The position numbers and the translations under genes were made by a program. The notes below the pieces were generated by a model that saw only the letters and a program-made list of their open reading frames with translations, was not told the origin of the DNA and did no database searches. 64,000 nucleotides of DNA from Bacteroidetes bacterium endosymbiont of Geopemphigus sp. (GTDB taxonomy: Bacteria; Bacteroidota; Bacteroidia; Flavobacteriales; Blattabacteriaceae), in contig NZ_PEIH01000005.1 in assembly GCF_002904345.1 (NCBI RefSeq), forward strand, positions 798,449 through 862,448, in the 5' to 3' direction. The first letter of the stretch is position 1. Every line of letters starts with the position of its first letter. This document shows positions 49,053 to 57,953 of this stretch, one piece after another.

Positions 49053-51602
49053 TTATTCTTCATAATATACACGGCGTACTCTGGGAGAGATGCCTGTAAG
49101 TAGTTCATAAGGAATGGTCCCGCAAATCTCCGCTAATTTAGAGAGACTGGGATCATCTCCGAACAGAATAGCTTCATCACCTTCTTTTGCCTTGATATTC
49201 GTTACATCTACCATGAGCATATCCATGCATATGGCGCCCACTATGGGCACGGAAGAGTTATTAATTCGCACATAAGCTTTTCCCTCTCCCAATCGCCTGT
49301 CAATACCATCTGCATAACCCACAGGCAAAGTAGCTATGCGTGTATTGGATTGCGTAATATGAAATTTTCGCCCATAACCCACAGAATCCCCAGGTTTGAG
49401 AGTTTTAATTTGTGAAATAACCGTTTTTAAAACACCAACTGTTTTAAGTCTTTTCTGCACTTTTTCATCAAGGGATAGACCATACAGGCCCAAGCCGAGT
49501 CTAACCATATCGAAAGTAGCTTCGGGAAAACGCAGGATACCAGCGGAATTGAGAATATGTCGGCAAGGATTGTAACCTAGATTTACAGAAAATTGCTCTG
49601 AAGACTCTTTAAAGACACTAATCTGTTGAAGAGAAAACTCCCTCTGCATTGGATCTTCACTGGCCACCATATGTGAAAATATTGATTTCACTACAAGTTT
49701 GTTGTCTGCTTTTATTACATCTGCTAAACCTTGAAGTTCTTCCGTTGAAAAGCCAAGACGATGCATTCCAGTATCAATTTTTATATGAATAGGATAAACT
49801 TCGGTTACGGCTTGTTTTTTAAGCTCACAAATAAAGCTTTCCAAAGTACGAAAGCTATAAATTTCAGGCTCGAGTTGATGTTCGATCATAGCGGCAGCTG
49901 AATGCATATCAGGGTTTATCACCATAATTGGCAAATGAATCCCTTCTTGACGTAATGTTATTCCTTCATCTACGTAAGCCACTCCAAGCATATCTACTTT
50001 GTGCTGTTGAAGAACATTGGCCACTTCGTAACTTCCGCTTCCGTAAGAAAAGGCCTTGACCATAGCCATGATCTTTGTACCAGGGGTGAGTAAAAATCGA
50101 AAGTAGTTAAGATTATGCACAAGAGAATTCATATTAACTTCATAAACCGTATCGTGGAAAGTTTTTTCAAGCCGAGCTACGATACGCTCAAAAGCAAATG
50201 GACGTGCCCCCTTAATAAGGATAGCTTCGTTTTTAAAATCAAACTTACGCCACTGAGAAAGAAAGTCTTCTGTGGTATCGAAAGGAAAGAAGTCCATCGG
50301 AAAAAACTCTTTCGCTTTAGAGATCTCTTTGCCGATGGCAATAACGCGTTGCACGCCAGCATGAGCAGACCATTGGGATAATTTTCGATATTTTTCATCT
50401 GTAGGTCGAACATGTTGAAAAATATCTGAAACGATAAATGTTTTTTTTGAGAATCCCTGACGGACAAATGAGTCAATTCCTGAAAAGCTCTGTTCTGAGA
50501 GTAAATTAAGTGCGGATTTTACAGCCTGTAAATCCATATTATAACTATCGTTAATAAGCAAACAGTTCCTAAGGCCTCTTATAATCTCCATACGCATCTT
50601 TACAGAAGGCAAATCAGCCATGCGTTTAACGATAGTTTCCTCTGGCCAGTTCAATTCGAGCAAGCACAACCAAACCGTAAGCCCATTATGCAAGGAGACC
50701 TCATTCTCAAAAGGGATCCATAGCTCTTTATTTTCCTCTTTATAAAGAGCATATATGTAGGTACCACCATAATCAGGATGTACAGAGAGCAAACGTAAAG
50801 TAGATTTTTCAGAGTATCCCCAGGAACATTTAGTGACATTTTGAAGTTCAGAGAGCTCACTAACAAGGGTTAAAATTTCTGGATGATCTGCCGGAAAAAT
50901 CAGTTTCTCACAATGCCTAAAAGTGGAACGAGATTTATCCATTTGGCTATTTTCAGAGACAAACAATTGCAATTTTTCGCGAATTTGCTCTGTCGATGAA
51001 GAAAAATTTTCAGAATGAGCCGTTCCAATATTGGTGAATATCCCCATGGTAGGAAGCAACATAGAACGAAGTCTTTGCATCTCACCTTTTCTGGAAATCC
51101 CTACCTCGAAAAGACCGATAGAATGATGTTGATTAATTTGCCACAAAGAAAGGGGTACTCCGATCTGGGAATTATAACTTTTGGGACTTCTTATAAGAGA
51201 AGGGGCCTGCTCCATACAATGGGCAAGCCATTCCTTAACAATAGTTTTTCCATTACTACCTGTAATAGCTATGCATTGAAAGTCAAATCGATTTCTATGA
51301 TAGGCGGCTAAAAGCTGTAAAGCGCTAAGAACATCTTTAACCAGAAAAAAAGTATTTTCCGATTTAAAGCGAGTTAAAACAGCTTCATCTGAAATCACGA
51401 AGGTTCTGACACCTGCTTTGATAAGTTGAGAAACATAAATATGTCCGTCATTTTTGGAGGTTTTAAATGCAAAAAACAAACTTTTATCCGAAAGACCCAC
51501 TTGCCTTGAATCGATTGCCAAATGATCAATTGAGGCGCTTTCCAAAGGACCAAAAACTTTAAGAGGTTTAAGAACTTTAGCAAGCTGTTTTAAGGTGTAC
51601 AT
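49053..51602 (-). CDS. murF-alr: Bifunctional UDP-MurNAc-tripeptide:D-Ala-D-Ala ligase / alanine racemase
   Basis: 849 residues, a fusion typical of Bacteroidota. The MurF part (1 to about 470) has the ATP loop ITGSNGKTIVKEW (GSNGKT at 115-120), YNSQIGVPLSL, EVGIS, the NIGTAH motif and NDSYNMDL. The alanine racemase part (about 480-849) has the PLP Lys in MVKAFSYGSG (about residue 513), HIKIDTGMHRLGF, and the late VGAICMDMLMVDVT. It makes D-Ala and adds D-Ala-D-Ala (from Ddl, 13.2 kb) to the murein precursor. Intact and essential. Its start overlaps the tail of the tdk relic. Confidence 0.95.
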   Translation of the reverse strand: MYTLKQLAKVLKPLKVFGPLESASIDHLAIDSRQVGLSDKSLFFAFKTSKNDGHIYVSQLIKAGVRTFVISDEAVLTRFKSENTFFLVKDVLSALQLLAAYHRNRFDFQCIAITGSNGKTIVKEWLAHCMEQAPSLIRSPKSYNSQIGVPLSLWQINQHHSIGLFEVGISRKGEMQRLRSMLLPTMGIFTNIGTAHSENFSSSTEQIREKLQLFVSENSQMDKSRSTFRHCEKLIFPADHPEILTLVSELSELQNVTKCSWGYSEKSTLRLLSVHPDYGGTYIYALYKEENKELWIPFENEVSLHNGLTVWLCLLELNWPEETIVKRMADLPSVKMRMEIIRGLRNCLLINDSYNMDLQAVKSALNLLSEQSFSGIDSFVRQGFSKKTFIVSDIFQHVRPTDEKYRKLSQWSAHAGVQRVIAIGKEISKAKEFFPMDFFPFDTTEDFLSQWRKFDFKNEAILIKGARPFAFERIVARLEKTFHDTVYEVNMNSLVHNLNYFRFLLTPGTKIMAMVKAFSYGSGSYEVANVLQQHKVDMLGVAYVDEGITLRQEGIHLPIMVINPDMHSAAAMIEHQLEPEIYSFRTLESFICELKKQAVTEVYPIHIKIDTGMHRLGFSTEELQGLADVIKADNKLVVKSIFSHMVASEDPMQREFSLQQISVFKESSEQFSVNLGYNPCRHILNSAGILRFPEATFDMVRLGLGLYGLSLDEKVQKRLKTVGVLKTVISQIKTLKPGDSVGYGRKFHITQSNTRIATLPVGYADGIDRRLGEGKAYVRINNSSVPIVGAICMDMLMVDVTNIKAKEGDEAILFGDDPSLSKLAEICGTIPYELLTGISPRVRRVYYEE

Positions 51603-52212
51603 TCTGTATTATCGATATTTTCTGGAAACGGGAAAATTTTCTTTTCCTCTCTTCAGAGAAAATCGCCCGGAAAAGTGGCTCATATTGATCTTCTCCGACT
51701 ATAAGCACTTGTTTATCATCGAATGATCTTCGATGAGTATAATGAGCCACGGTTCGGTGCATGCAAAATATATGAAGTTTCGTAACATACTCGTTTATAG
51801 CTAATAAAAAGGGAATTGACCCAAAAGGTCGACTCATAAAATCCATATCAAACCCTGCAACAAGAACATAAATACCTCCATCAGCTAAAGAGTTACAAAC
51901 CTTCAAAAGGTTTTCATCAAAGAACTCGGCTTCATCTATATCTATAATCTGCTTTCATTTGCGGCTTTAAAAGCTCTGCAGAAGCATTTACAGACTCAGC
52001 AGGCAATTCTTTACTCCGTCTCATGAGAGATGATATGATCAAGAGCATAGGTCGTCCACAAATGACTTAAACATCCAAAGAGAATAGCCAGAGATTTTCG
52101 CTTTTTTTATACGACGAATAAGTTCAGTAATTTTTCTTGAAAACATTGAACCACAAATCACCTCTACGAAGCCTGAAGATGTATGCTGTACTTTTCTTAA
52201 TAATTAAAACAT
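51577..52212 (-). pseudogene. tdk: Thymidine kinase, decayed
   Basis: From an ATG at 52212 (MF then TAA at codon three) the translation continues SSGFVEVICGSMFSRKITEL and IRRIKKAKISGY; the family's P-loop is GSMFSGKTEEL, so the key Gly and Thr are changed. After shifts: IDIDEAEFF, then a clean stretch CNSLADGGIYVLVAGFDMDF, PFGSIPFLLAINEYVTKLHI, and VLIVGEDQYEPLFR. The CxxC zinc pair is altered to CMHR. Span 212 codons, normal. It would salvage thymidine. It runs into murF-alr with a 26-bp overlap. Confidence 0.88.
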
Positions 52213-52262
52213 TTCGTATATTGAAAACCTCAGAGAAACAGTACAAAATTAGTAAAATTAGG

Positions 52263-52789
52263 TGGATATAAGCGCGCTCGAAGAAGTCAAAAAACAAGTG
52301 ATAAGAGATATAAAAATCCTAGCGGGGAAATTCATCGAACTTCAGTCTTTTTCTGGGATCATTGCCTTTGAACCAAAACTTGAAAAGCTAAAAGAAAGGC
52401 TTTCAAAAATACCTTGAAAAGCACTCTATAGCTTATTTTCCCACAGAGGGAAACATTTCTAAACCAAAAGAAGAAAAAGAACACTCAAGGACAAACCTTT
52501 CAGATTTATTAAATCACGCAATCGATTAAAATCCACTGAAGGATTTACGAAAAAGGAAACAACTTCCTGAAATACAATTGAATTTGAATAATAAAATAGG
52601 ATTCTCTTGGCCAACTTTTTCAGGGAAATCTCCAGGAGTTTGAAGAAATAATTATGGAGCTTAATATCATAAAAAGCCCTGAAAGTATAGAAGAATACTC
52701 GAAGAAAAGATTGAGAAAGAAAGTTGGGAACAAAAAAAAGAAACGATTGAACAACTTAAAATATTGATTGAAAAAAGATTCAGAAAATA
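52263..52789 (+). pseudogene. Conserved Bacteroidota hypothetical protein, decayed
   Basis: A GTG near 52263 gives VDISALEEVKKQVIRDIKIL and FSGIIAFEPKLEKLKERLSK before a stop. After shifts come LNNKIGFSWPTFSGK and EQLKILIEKRF then a TAA. The pattern NLNDRI.FV..LF.G......F..VI..L...W.....F...I..RF is of a hypothetical protein common in Flavobacteriia beside tdk/rsmI; the match is from memory. Function unknown. Divergent from the tdk relic. Confidence 0.5.
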
Positions 52790-52807
52790 ACTTTTTACCC
52801 TTCTTAC

Positions 52808-53545
52808 ATGCTCTACCTTATCCCTACGCCTATTGGAAATCTTGAAGACATTACATTTCGGGCTCTTCGTATGCTTAAGAAGTCGGATCTTATACTGGTT
52901 GAGGACACAAGAACTTCTAGAAAACTGCTTAAGCACTATGATATCTGCAAACCTCTCAAGGCCTATCATATGCACAATGAGCATAAAATTCTCCCTTCTT
53001 TGCTTGAGCGGCTTAAAAATCAAGAAACACTCTCTTTGATCAGCGATGCCGGAACACCTGCTCTTTCAGATCCGGGATTCTTATTGATTCGCGCCTGCAT
53101 AGAGGCTAATCTGCACGTGGAGTGTTTACCAGGTCCCACGGCATTCGTCCCGGCTTTAGTGATTTCAGGACTTCCCATTCAGGAATTTATCTTTCTGGGA
53201 TTTCTGCCACAGAAAAAAGGAAGGAAAAGAAAATTATCGGAATTAGCACAAGAAAAAAGAACACTTGTGCTATATGAATCCCCTCATAAATTATTAACCA
53301 CTTTAAGTAGTATTCAAGAGTATTTCAACCTCAGGAAAATCGTAGTATGCCGGGAAATTTCGAAGAAATTTGAACAAACTCTCAGAGGAACTGCTGAAGA
53401 GCTAAGGACTTATTTTATAAAAACTCCACCCAAGGGAGAAATAGTATTAGTAATAGAAGGGCACACAAAAAAAGCTGTTCCGATGATAAAGAAAAATCGC
53501 TGGACAGGCCCGCCTAAAATAGAAGAAAGGCACATCAAAAATTAA
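52808..53545 (+). CDS. rsmI: 16S rRNA (cytidine-1402-2'-O)-methyltransferase
   Basis: 245 residues. Tetrapyrrole-methylase fold: MLYLIPTPIGNLEDITFRAL start, VEDTRTSRKLLKHYDI, LISDAGTPALSDPG (SAM-binding GTPxxxDPG), PGPTAFVPALVISGLP, YESPHKL and CREISKKFE. 2'-O-methylation of C1402 tunes decoding in the P site. Intact, although both neighbours (tdk/hypothetical upstream, recJ downstream) are relics. The C-terminus is slightly longer and basic. Confidence 0.95.
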   Translation: MLYLIPTPIGNLEDITFRALRMLKKSDLILVEDTRTSRKLLKHYDICKPLKAYHMHNEHKILPSLLERLKNQETLSLISDAGTPALSDPGFLLIRACIEANLHVECLPGPTAFVPALVISGLPIQEFIFLGFLPQKKGRKRKLSELAQEKRTLVLYESPHKLLTTLSSIQEYFNLRKIVVCREISKKFEQTLRGTAEELRTYFIKTPPKGEIVLVIEGHTKKAVPMIKKNRWTGPPKIEERHIKN

Positions 53546-55061
53546 TAAAATTCTCGGTGTAGATCATAGCATAGCCTCATTGCTTCTGCAAAGAAATGTC
53601 GATACTTATGAAAAAGAAAAGCATTTTTTGCCCTGAACTCAAAGATATTTACGATCCCTTTTTGATGAAGGACATGCAAAAGGATGTAAATAGAATTCTA
53701 GCAGCCATTGAAAAAAAGAAAGATGTACTCATCTATGGAGATTATGATGTTGACGGCGCTACCTCAGTAGATGTACTGTATGATTTTTTTAAAGACCATA
53801 CCACCTCTACTGCGTTGCTACATTCCATATCGTTATGAAGAAGGCTACGGTCTTTCTTACCGGGGCATCGACTTTTCTTATAAATAAGGGATTTCACTGA
53901 TCATTGCCATTGATTGCAGCATTAAAGATCTGGATCAAAAGGAGCTCAATAGATGTGGCGTGGGCTTTAAATTGATTCAGGCTCTAGCTAAATAATCTAT
54001 GTCATTTTCCGTACCCTATAAACTTTTAGACCTTGTAGCTGTAAGTATCGCTTCAGATTTAGTACCTATCATAGATGAAAATCGCATATAGACTTTCTGT
54101 GGACTTCAGCATCTTAACCGGGATTCGCGGCCAGGTCTGCAAGCGCTTAAAACTAATAACATAAAAGATACTTGTATAAATGATATACTTTTTAGTGTAG
54201 ATCCAAGATCTAACGCAGCGGGTAGATTAGAATATACCAAAGAGGCAGTCAAATTATTATTATCCAAAAACTCAACTCAGACCAAAAAAGCTTTTAAAAT
54301 CAATGACTTAAATCAATACAGAAAGTTCATGGATCAAAAGACCACGAAAGAGGTCTTAGAACTAATTAAAACAAAAGGAGAAGAGCGTTTGTATAGAACA
54401 ATAGTTTTTAAGCCGGGATGGAACAAAGGAATATTAGGCATAGTTGCTTCCCGGTTGATAGAGATCTATCATCGACCTACAGTAGTTTTTACTGAAAGTC
54501 AAGGAAAGCTGGTAGTTCAGCGCGATCAGTAGAGAGTTTTGATTTGTATAAAGCGTTTGAAAAGTGTAGTCCTTACATCGAAAAGTTCGGTGGTCACAAA
54601 TACGCCGCAGACCTTAGTTTATCTCCAGAATCTTTTCAAGATTTTAAAGTTCACTTTGAAGAGAACGTTAAACAACGTATAGAGGAAAATCAGCGTCAAG
54701 CGCAAATAGATATCAATTATGAGTTAGATCTATCGGAGATCAGCACGAAATTTTTACGTATACTCAAGAGATTTGATCATTTTGGAGTAGGAAACAAACA
54801 GCCTATCTCTTTATCAAGAGACCTTGTTAATAAAAGGCTATGTCGTGAAAATTGGAACGGATAAGGATCATTTAAAATGCAAGTAGTAAAAATACCAAGG
54901 CCAACACCCCACTCAAAACCACTATAGGCTTTAGCTGGGGATATATTCTTGAGAAAGTACAGAGAAAGCACTTTGATATGGTATATACTATAGAAGAGAA
55001 TTGCTGGAAAGACCAGATCTCCATGCAGTTAATAATCAAAGATTTTAAATTTTACACATGA
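53536..55061 (+). pseudogene. recJ: Single-stranded-DNA-specific exonuclease RecJ, decayed
   Basis: Starts near VDHSIASLLLQRNVDTYEKE, then ELKDIYDPFLMKDM, KDVLIYGDYDVDGATSV (first DHH motif), YEEGYGLSYRGIDFS, SLIIAIDCSIKD. Here about 100-130 bp that should hold the DHHxxG motif are missing, and the text resumes at CGVGFKLIQALAK. Then VAVSIASDLVPIIDENR, NAAGRLEYTKEAVKLLLSK, KPGWNKGILGIVASRLIEIY, GGHKYAADLSLSPESF. It ends VYTIEENCWK...IIKDFKFYT and TGA. The whole RecJ architecture is present as fragments. It would act in RecF-type recombination and mismatch repair. Confidence 0.88.
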
Positions 55062-55070
55062 TAATTTATT

Positions 55071-55823
55071 TTATCTGAGAGACTTAGCGCTGTTTTGTTT
55101 TAAATATTTCTCAAGGGCCATAGCCATAGAAGGTGTCTCGGGTGTAGGTACCTGTATATCTATCTTTAATCCGGACTTAGAAGCAAGATCAATAGTGGAT
55201 TTTCCAAAAGCAGCGATTCTGGTGGTATTCTGCTTGAAATGCGGAAAATTCTCAAACAAGGATTTAATCCCTGAAGGTGTAAAAAAGACGAGAATATCAT
55301 AAGAAATATCCTTTAAATCAGAAAGATCGCTCGATACGGTTCTATAAAGAATGGCACGTTTCCATTGCGCCTTAAGATTTTCAAGCGTTCGCGGAACTTC
55401 AGTTTTTAAAATATCTGAAGAGGGAAGCAAAAATTTCTCCTGTGAATATTTTTTAATCAATGGAATAAGATCGTTGAAATCCTTCTGACCGATATAAATC
55501 TTGCGCTTACGGTATACTATATATTTCTGAAGATAATAAGCAATAACTTCGGACTGGCAAAAATAACGCATAGCATCAGGCACCTTAAAGCGCATTTGCT
55601 CAGCAAGTCTGAAATAATGATCTACCGCGTTTTTACTGGTAAAAATAACAGCGGTGAAATGAGAAAAATCTATTTTTTGCTTTCTCACTTCAGTGGCAGA
55701 GATTCCTTGTATTTCTATAAACGGACGAAAATCTATTTTAACTTTCTCACGCTTGCTCAACTGTATATATGGAGAAGATTCTGAAAGGGGGCTTGGCTGA
55801 GAAATGAGGATGTTTTTTACTCT
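55071..55823 (-). CDS. hemD: Uroporphyrinogen-III synthase
   Basis: 250 residues from the ATG at 55823 (MRVKNILISQPSP); an open frame ten codons longer has no family support. HemD pattern of two alpha/beta domains: LISQP start, FSHFTAVIFTSKNAVDHYF (F(T/S)S.NAV), FLLPSSDIL, ILVFFTPSGIKSLFENFP (FTSP.G), and IAAFGKSTIDLASKSGLKID ending in PTPETPSMAMAL. It closes the hydroxymethylbilane ring for heme and siroheme. No other hem genes in the window. Sequence-divergent family, but the motifs are clear. Confidence 0.9.
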   Translation of the reverse strand, partial: RVKNILISQPSPLSESSPYIQLSKREKVKIDFRPFIEIQGISATEVRKQKIDFSHFTAVIFTSKNAVDHYFRLAEQMRFKVPDAMRYFCQSEVIAYYLQKYIVYRKRKIYIGQKDFNDLIPLIKKYSQEKFLLPSSDILKTEVPRTLENLKAQWKRAILYRTVSSDLSDLKDISYDILVFFTPSGIKSLFENFPHFKQNTTRIAAFGKSTIDLASKSGLKIDIQVPTPETPSMAMALEKYLKQNSAKSLR

Positions 55824-55853
55824 CATCTTTATAATTTTTATTCCGCAGGCCAA

Positions 55854-56423
55854 GATTCAAAAAGGCCTGGCGTCGGCATTTCAGAGGAGGCAAATTTAAG
55901 AAATATAGAGATAAAAGATTCGACATTACTTGATAATAAACTCTTATAAGCTGATTAATAATAATATAAATCCCGTGATTATAAAAATTTTAAGACTCTA
56001 TTCTTATCTTAAAATAACACTCCTCTATTAAGCATAAATCTTAAGAACAAAAATGTGGGCATTATTTCTAAAAAAAACAAGACACACCATAGCTCAGAAG
56101 ACGTTGGTAAAACCAACATACAAGCCAGAACCATAATGCATAAATGAAGATTATTAATAACGAACTGCTTATTGTGAAAATCACAAAGTTTTTTTTAACC
56201 AACACATATCGTCTCAATTTGCTGATCGCTAAATAATTTTTAAGAAAAAACTCACTTGATCTTGACCCAAAAGATCAAGATAAAAAGGTAAATAAGTGTT
56301 CCCCAGTCTTTATTTTTTAATCGATGTTAATCATGTGATTTATAAAAATGTTATTTAATTGGTCTTCTTATTCTAAAGATAAAAAACTAGAATTTATCAT
56401 AATTTTAGCTTTTTAAATGTTGT
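55854..56423 (-). pseudogene. Possible DUF4271 membrane protein remnant / eroded spacer
   Basis: About 570 bp with no open gene. On the complement some hydrophobic pieces remain (VLFFLEIMPTFLFLRFMLNR near 56000-56060; LIYLFILIFWVK near 56270). Flavobacteriia usually have a DUF4271 membrane protein between hemD and the mannose synthase, and these pieces fit its last helices weakly. Could equally be plain spacer. Confidence 0.3.
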
Positions 56424-57131
56424 ATGTCTGATTCAGTCGTTATCATTCCCACTTATAATGAGAAAGAAAATATCCGGAAGATCTTAAATAGTATATTTTC
56501 TCAAGAAGAAGAATTTCATGTACTGGTTGTAGATGATAACTCCCCTGACGGGACAGCAAAAATCGTAAAAAACCTTCATAAAGATTTTCCTGAAAGATTG
56601 CATTTAAAAATTTGTGATAAAAAAGATGGTCTGGGTAAAGCCTATCTTCGGGGTTTTGAATGGGCTTTAAAGCATTCTTATACATTTATCTTTGAAATAG
56701 ACGCAGACCTTTCACACAATCCAGCGGATCTGATTCGACTTAAAAAATCCAGCAAAGAAGCCGATATGAGTATAGGGTCACGTTATTGCAACGGAGTAAA
56801 TGTAGTGAATTGGCCTATGCAACGCGTTTTGCTCTCCTATTTTGCATCGAAGTATGTCCGTTTTATCACAGGGCTTCCTGTGCATGACACCACTGCTGGT
56901 TTTATTTGTTATAAGAGAGAGGCGCTCGAAAAAATCATCGCACGTCCCATTCATTCCTCAGGTTATCTTTTTCAGATCGAAACAAAATACCGCGCCTGGA
57001 AAAAAGGACTTCACATACGTGAGATCCCTATTATATTTACCGAGCGCAACGCCGGAGAATCTAAAATGACTCATAAGATTCTCCGGGAAGCTCTTTGGGG
57101 TGTACTTGCTTTAAGATTTTCAAAGGTGTAG
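56424..57131 (+). CDS. Polyprenol monophosphomannose synthase (GT2, DPM1-like)
   Basis: 235 residues, a single GT-A glycosyltransferase domain. VVIIPTYNEKENIRKIL start, VDDNSPDGTAKIV, KDGLGKAYLRGFEWAL, the metal-binding IFEIDADLSHNP (D-x-D near residue 93), GSRYCNGV, a DTTAGFICYKREAL motif and ending RNAGESKM. It transfers a hexose, probably mannose, from a nucleotide donor to polyprenyl phosphate at the cytoplasmic face of the inner membrane. No membrane helices of its own. Four bp before the DUF4296 gene, so co-transcribed. Confidence 0.9.
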   Translation: MSDSVVIIPTYNEKENIRKILNSIFSQEEEFHVLVVDDNSPDGTAKIVKNLHKDFPERLHLKICDKKDGLGKAYLRGFEWALKHSYTFIFEIDADLSHNPADLIRLKKSSKEADMSIGSRYCNGVNVVNWPMQRVLLSYFASKYVRFITGLPVHDTTAGFICYKREALEKIIARPIHSSGYLFQIETKYRAWKKGLHIREIPIIFTERNAGESKMTHKILREALWGVLALRFSKV

Positions 57132-57135
57132 AGAG

Positions 57136-57462
57136 ATGAAAAAAATATTTCTTACAGGCTTTATTTTAGTACTTTTCTCATGCAAAAAAGAAACTCCTTC
57201 CAAAATTTTGGCTAGGGATCAGATGAAGGAAGTATTGGTAGACCTCTTTATATGTAAAGAGGTCGCTCTTTTATCCAAAGCTGAGAATTCCTCGAGGGAA
57301 GATCAATTAATTGAAGAGGAAGTTTTTAAAAAACATCATACTAATAAAGAGCAATTCGAGAAAAGTCATAAGTATTACTTAAAAAATAATGAAAGCTATC
57401 TCGATATTCTAATAAAGGCGCAAAATCGTGTGAAAGAATTGCAAAGCCAACATAAAAACTAA
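57136..57462 (+). CDS. DUF4296 lipoprotein
   Basis: 108 residues. Lipoprotein signal MKKIFLTGFILVLFSCKKE with Cys16. Then the DUF4296 pattern P..ILAR.QM..VLVD.......A, a coiled middle, FKKHHTNKEQFEKSHKYY and a final Y..IL.K...R. Function unknown in the family. Co-transcribed with the mannose synthase. Its stop is a single base from the 3' end of a convergent tRNA-Cys gene. Confidence 0.85.
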   Translation: MKKIFLTGFILVLFSCKKETPSKILARDQMKEVLVDLFICKEVALLSKAENSSREDQLIEEEVFKKHHTNKEQFEKSHKYYLKNNESYLDILIKAQNRVKELQSQHKN

Positions 57463-57463
57463 G

Positions 57464-57534
57464 AGGCACCGAGCGGATTCGAACCGCTGTAGAAGGTTTT
57501 GCAGACCTCTGCCTAGCCACTCGGCCACGGTGCC
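57464..57534 (-). tRNA. tRNA-Cys (GCA)
   Basis: Complement, 71 nt. Acceptor GGCACCG/CGGTGCC with U73, as expected for Cys; anticodon arm GAGGT-CTGCAAA-ACCTT (anticodon GCA, with a G:U closing pair); T arm GCGG-TTCGAAT-CCGC. CCA is not encoded. It converges on the DUF4296 gene with one base between. Confidence 0.97.
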
Positions 57535-57561
57535 AGATTAAAAACTCAGCGACGAAGTTAA

Positions 57562-57942
57562 TCATTTTTCCAAAGCATCTTTTCTGTTTCGTTCCATAAG
57601 TACGCATACCCTTTTTATTTCCCCTTCCATAGGTGGATTAACTTTACAAAGTTTAATCTTGAGATCATCAATAAAAATATATTTTCGAAACATGCATTTA
57701 AGAATACGATGGGCCACATTTTCAATCAAATAAGAAGGTATCTGCATTTGCTCGCGAACGATTTGATAAAGCAGAGAATAGTCTATCGTATCGGTTAACT
57801 CATCGCTTTGAGCGGCCTTATGAAAATCTGTCTTTACTTCAAGATCTACTTTGTAGTAACTTCCTATCCTTCGCTCTTCCTGCAAACAACCGTGAAAAGC
57901 GTACACCCGAATGTCTTCGAGTAAAATAATATCCATAGACAT
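57562..57942 (-). CDS. folB: Dihydroneopterin aldolase
   Basis: 126 residues. MDIILLEDIRVYAFHGCLQEERRIG start with the active-site Glu, then YKVDLEVKTDF, DELTDTIDYSLLYQIV, LIENVAHRIL and the catalytic Lys in KIKLCKVNPPMEG. It makes 6-hydroxymethyl-dihydropterin in folate synthesis. De novo folate synthesis is therefore at least partly kept, while 5-formyl-THF recycling is lost (19.6 kb). An ATG two codons downstream is an equal start. It follows the HMG-CoA reductase gene by 11 bp on the same strand. Confidence 0.92.
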   Translation of the reverse strand: MSMDIILLEDIRVYAFHGCLQEERRIGSYYKVDLEVKTDFHKAAQSDELTDTIDYSLLYQIVREQMQIPSYLIENVAHRILKCMFRKYIFIDDLKIKLCKVNPPMEGEIKRVCVLMERNRKDALEK

Positions 57943-57953
57943 ATAACTTATTG

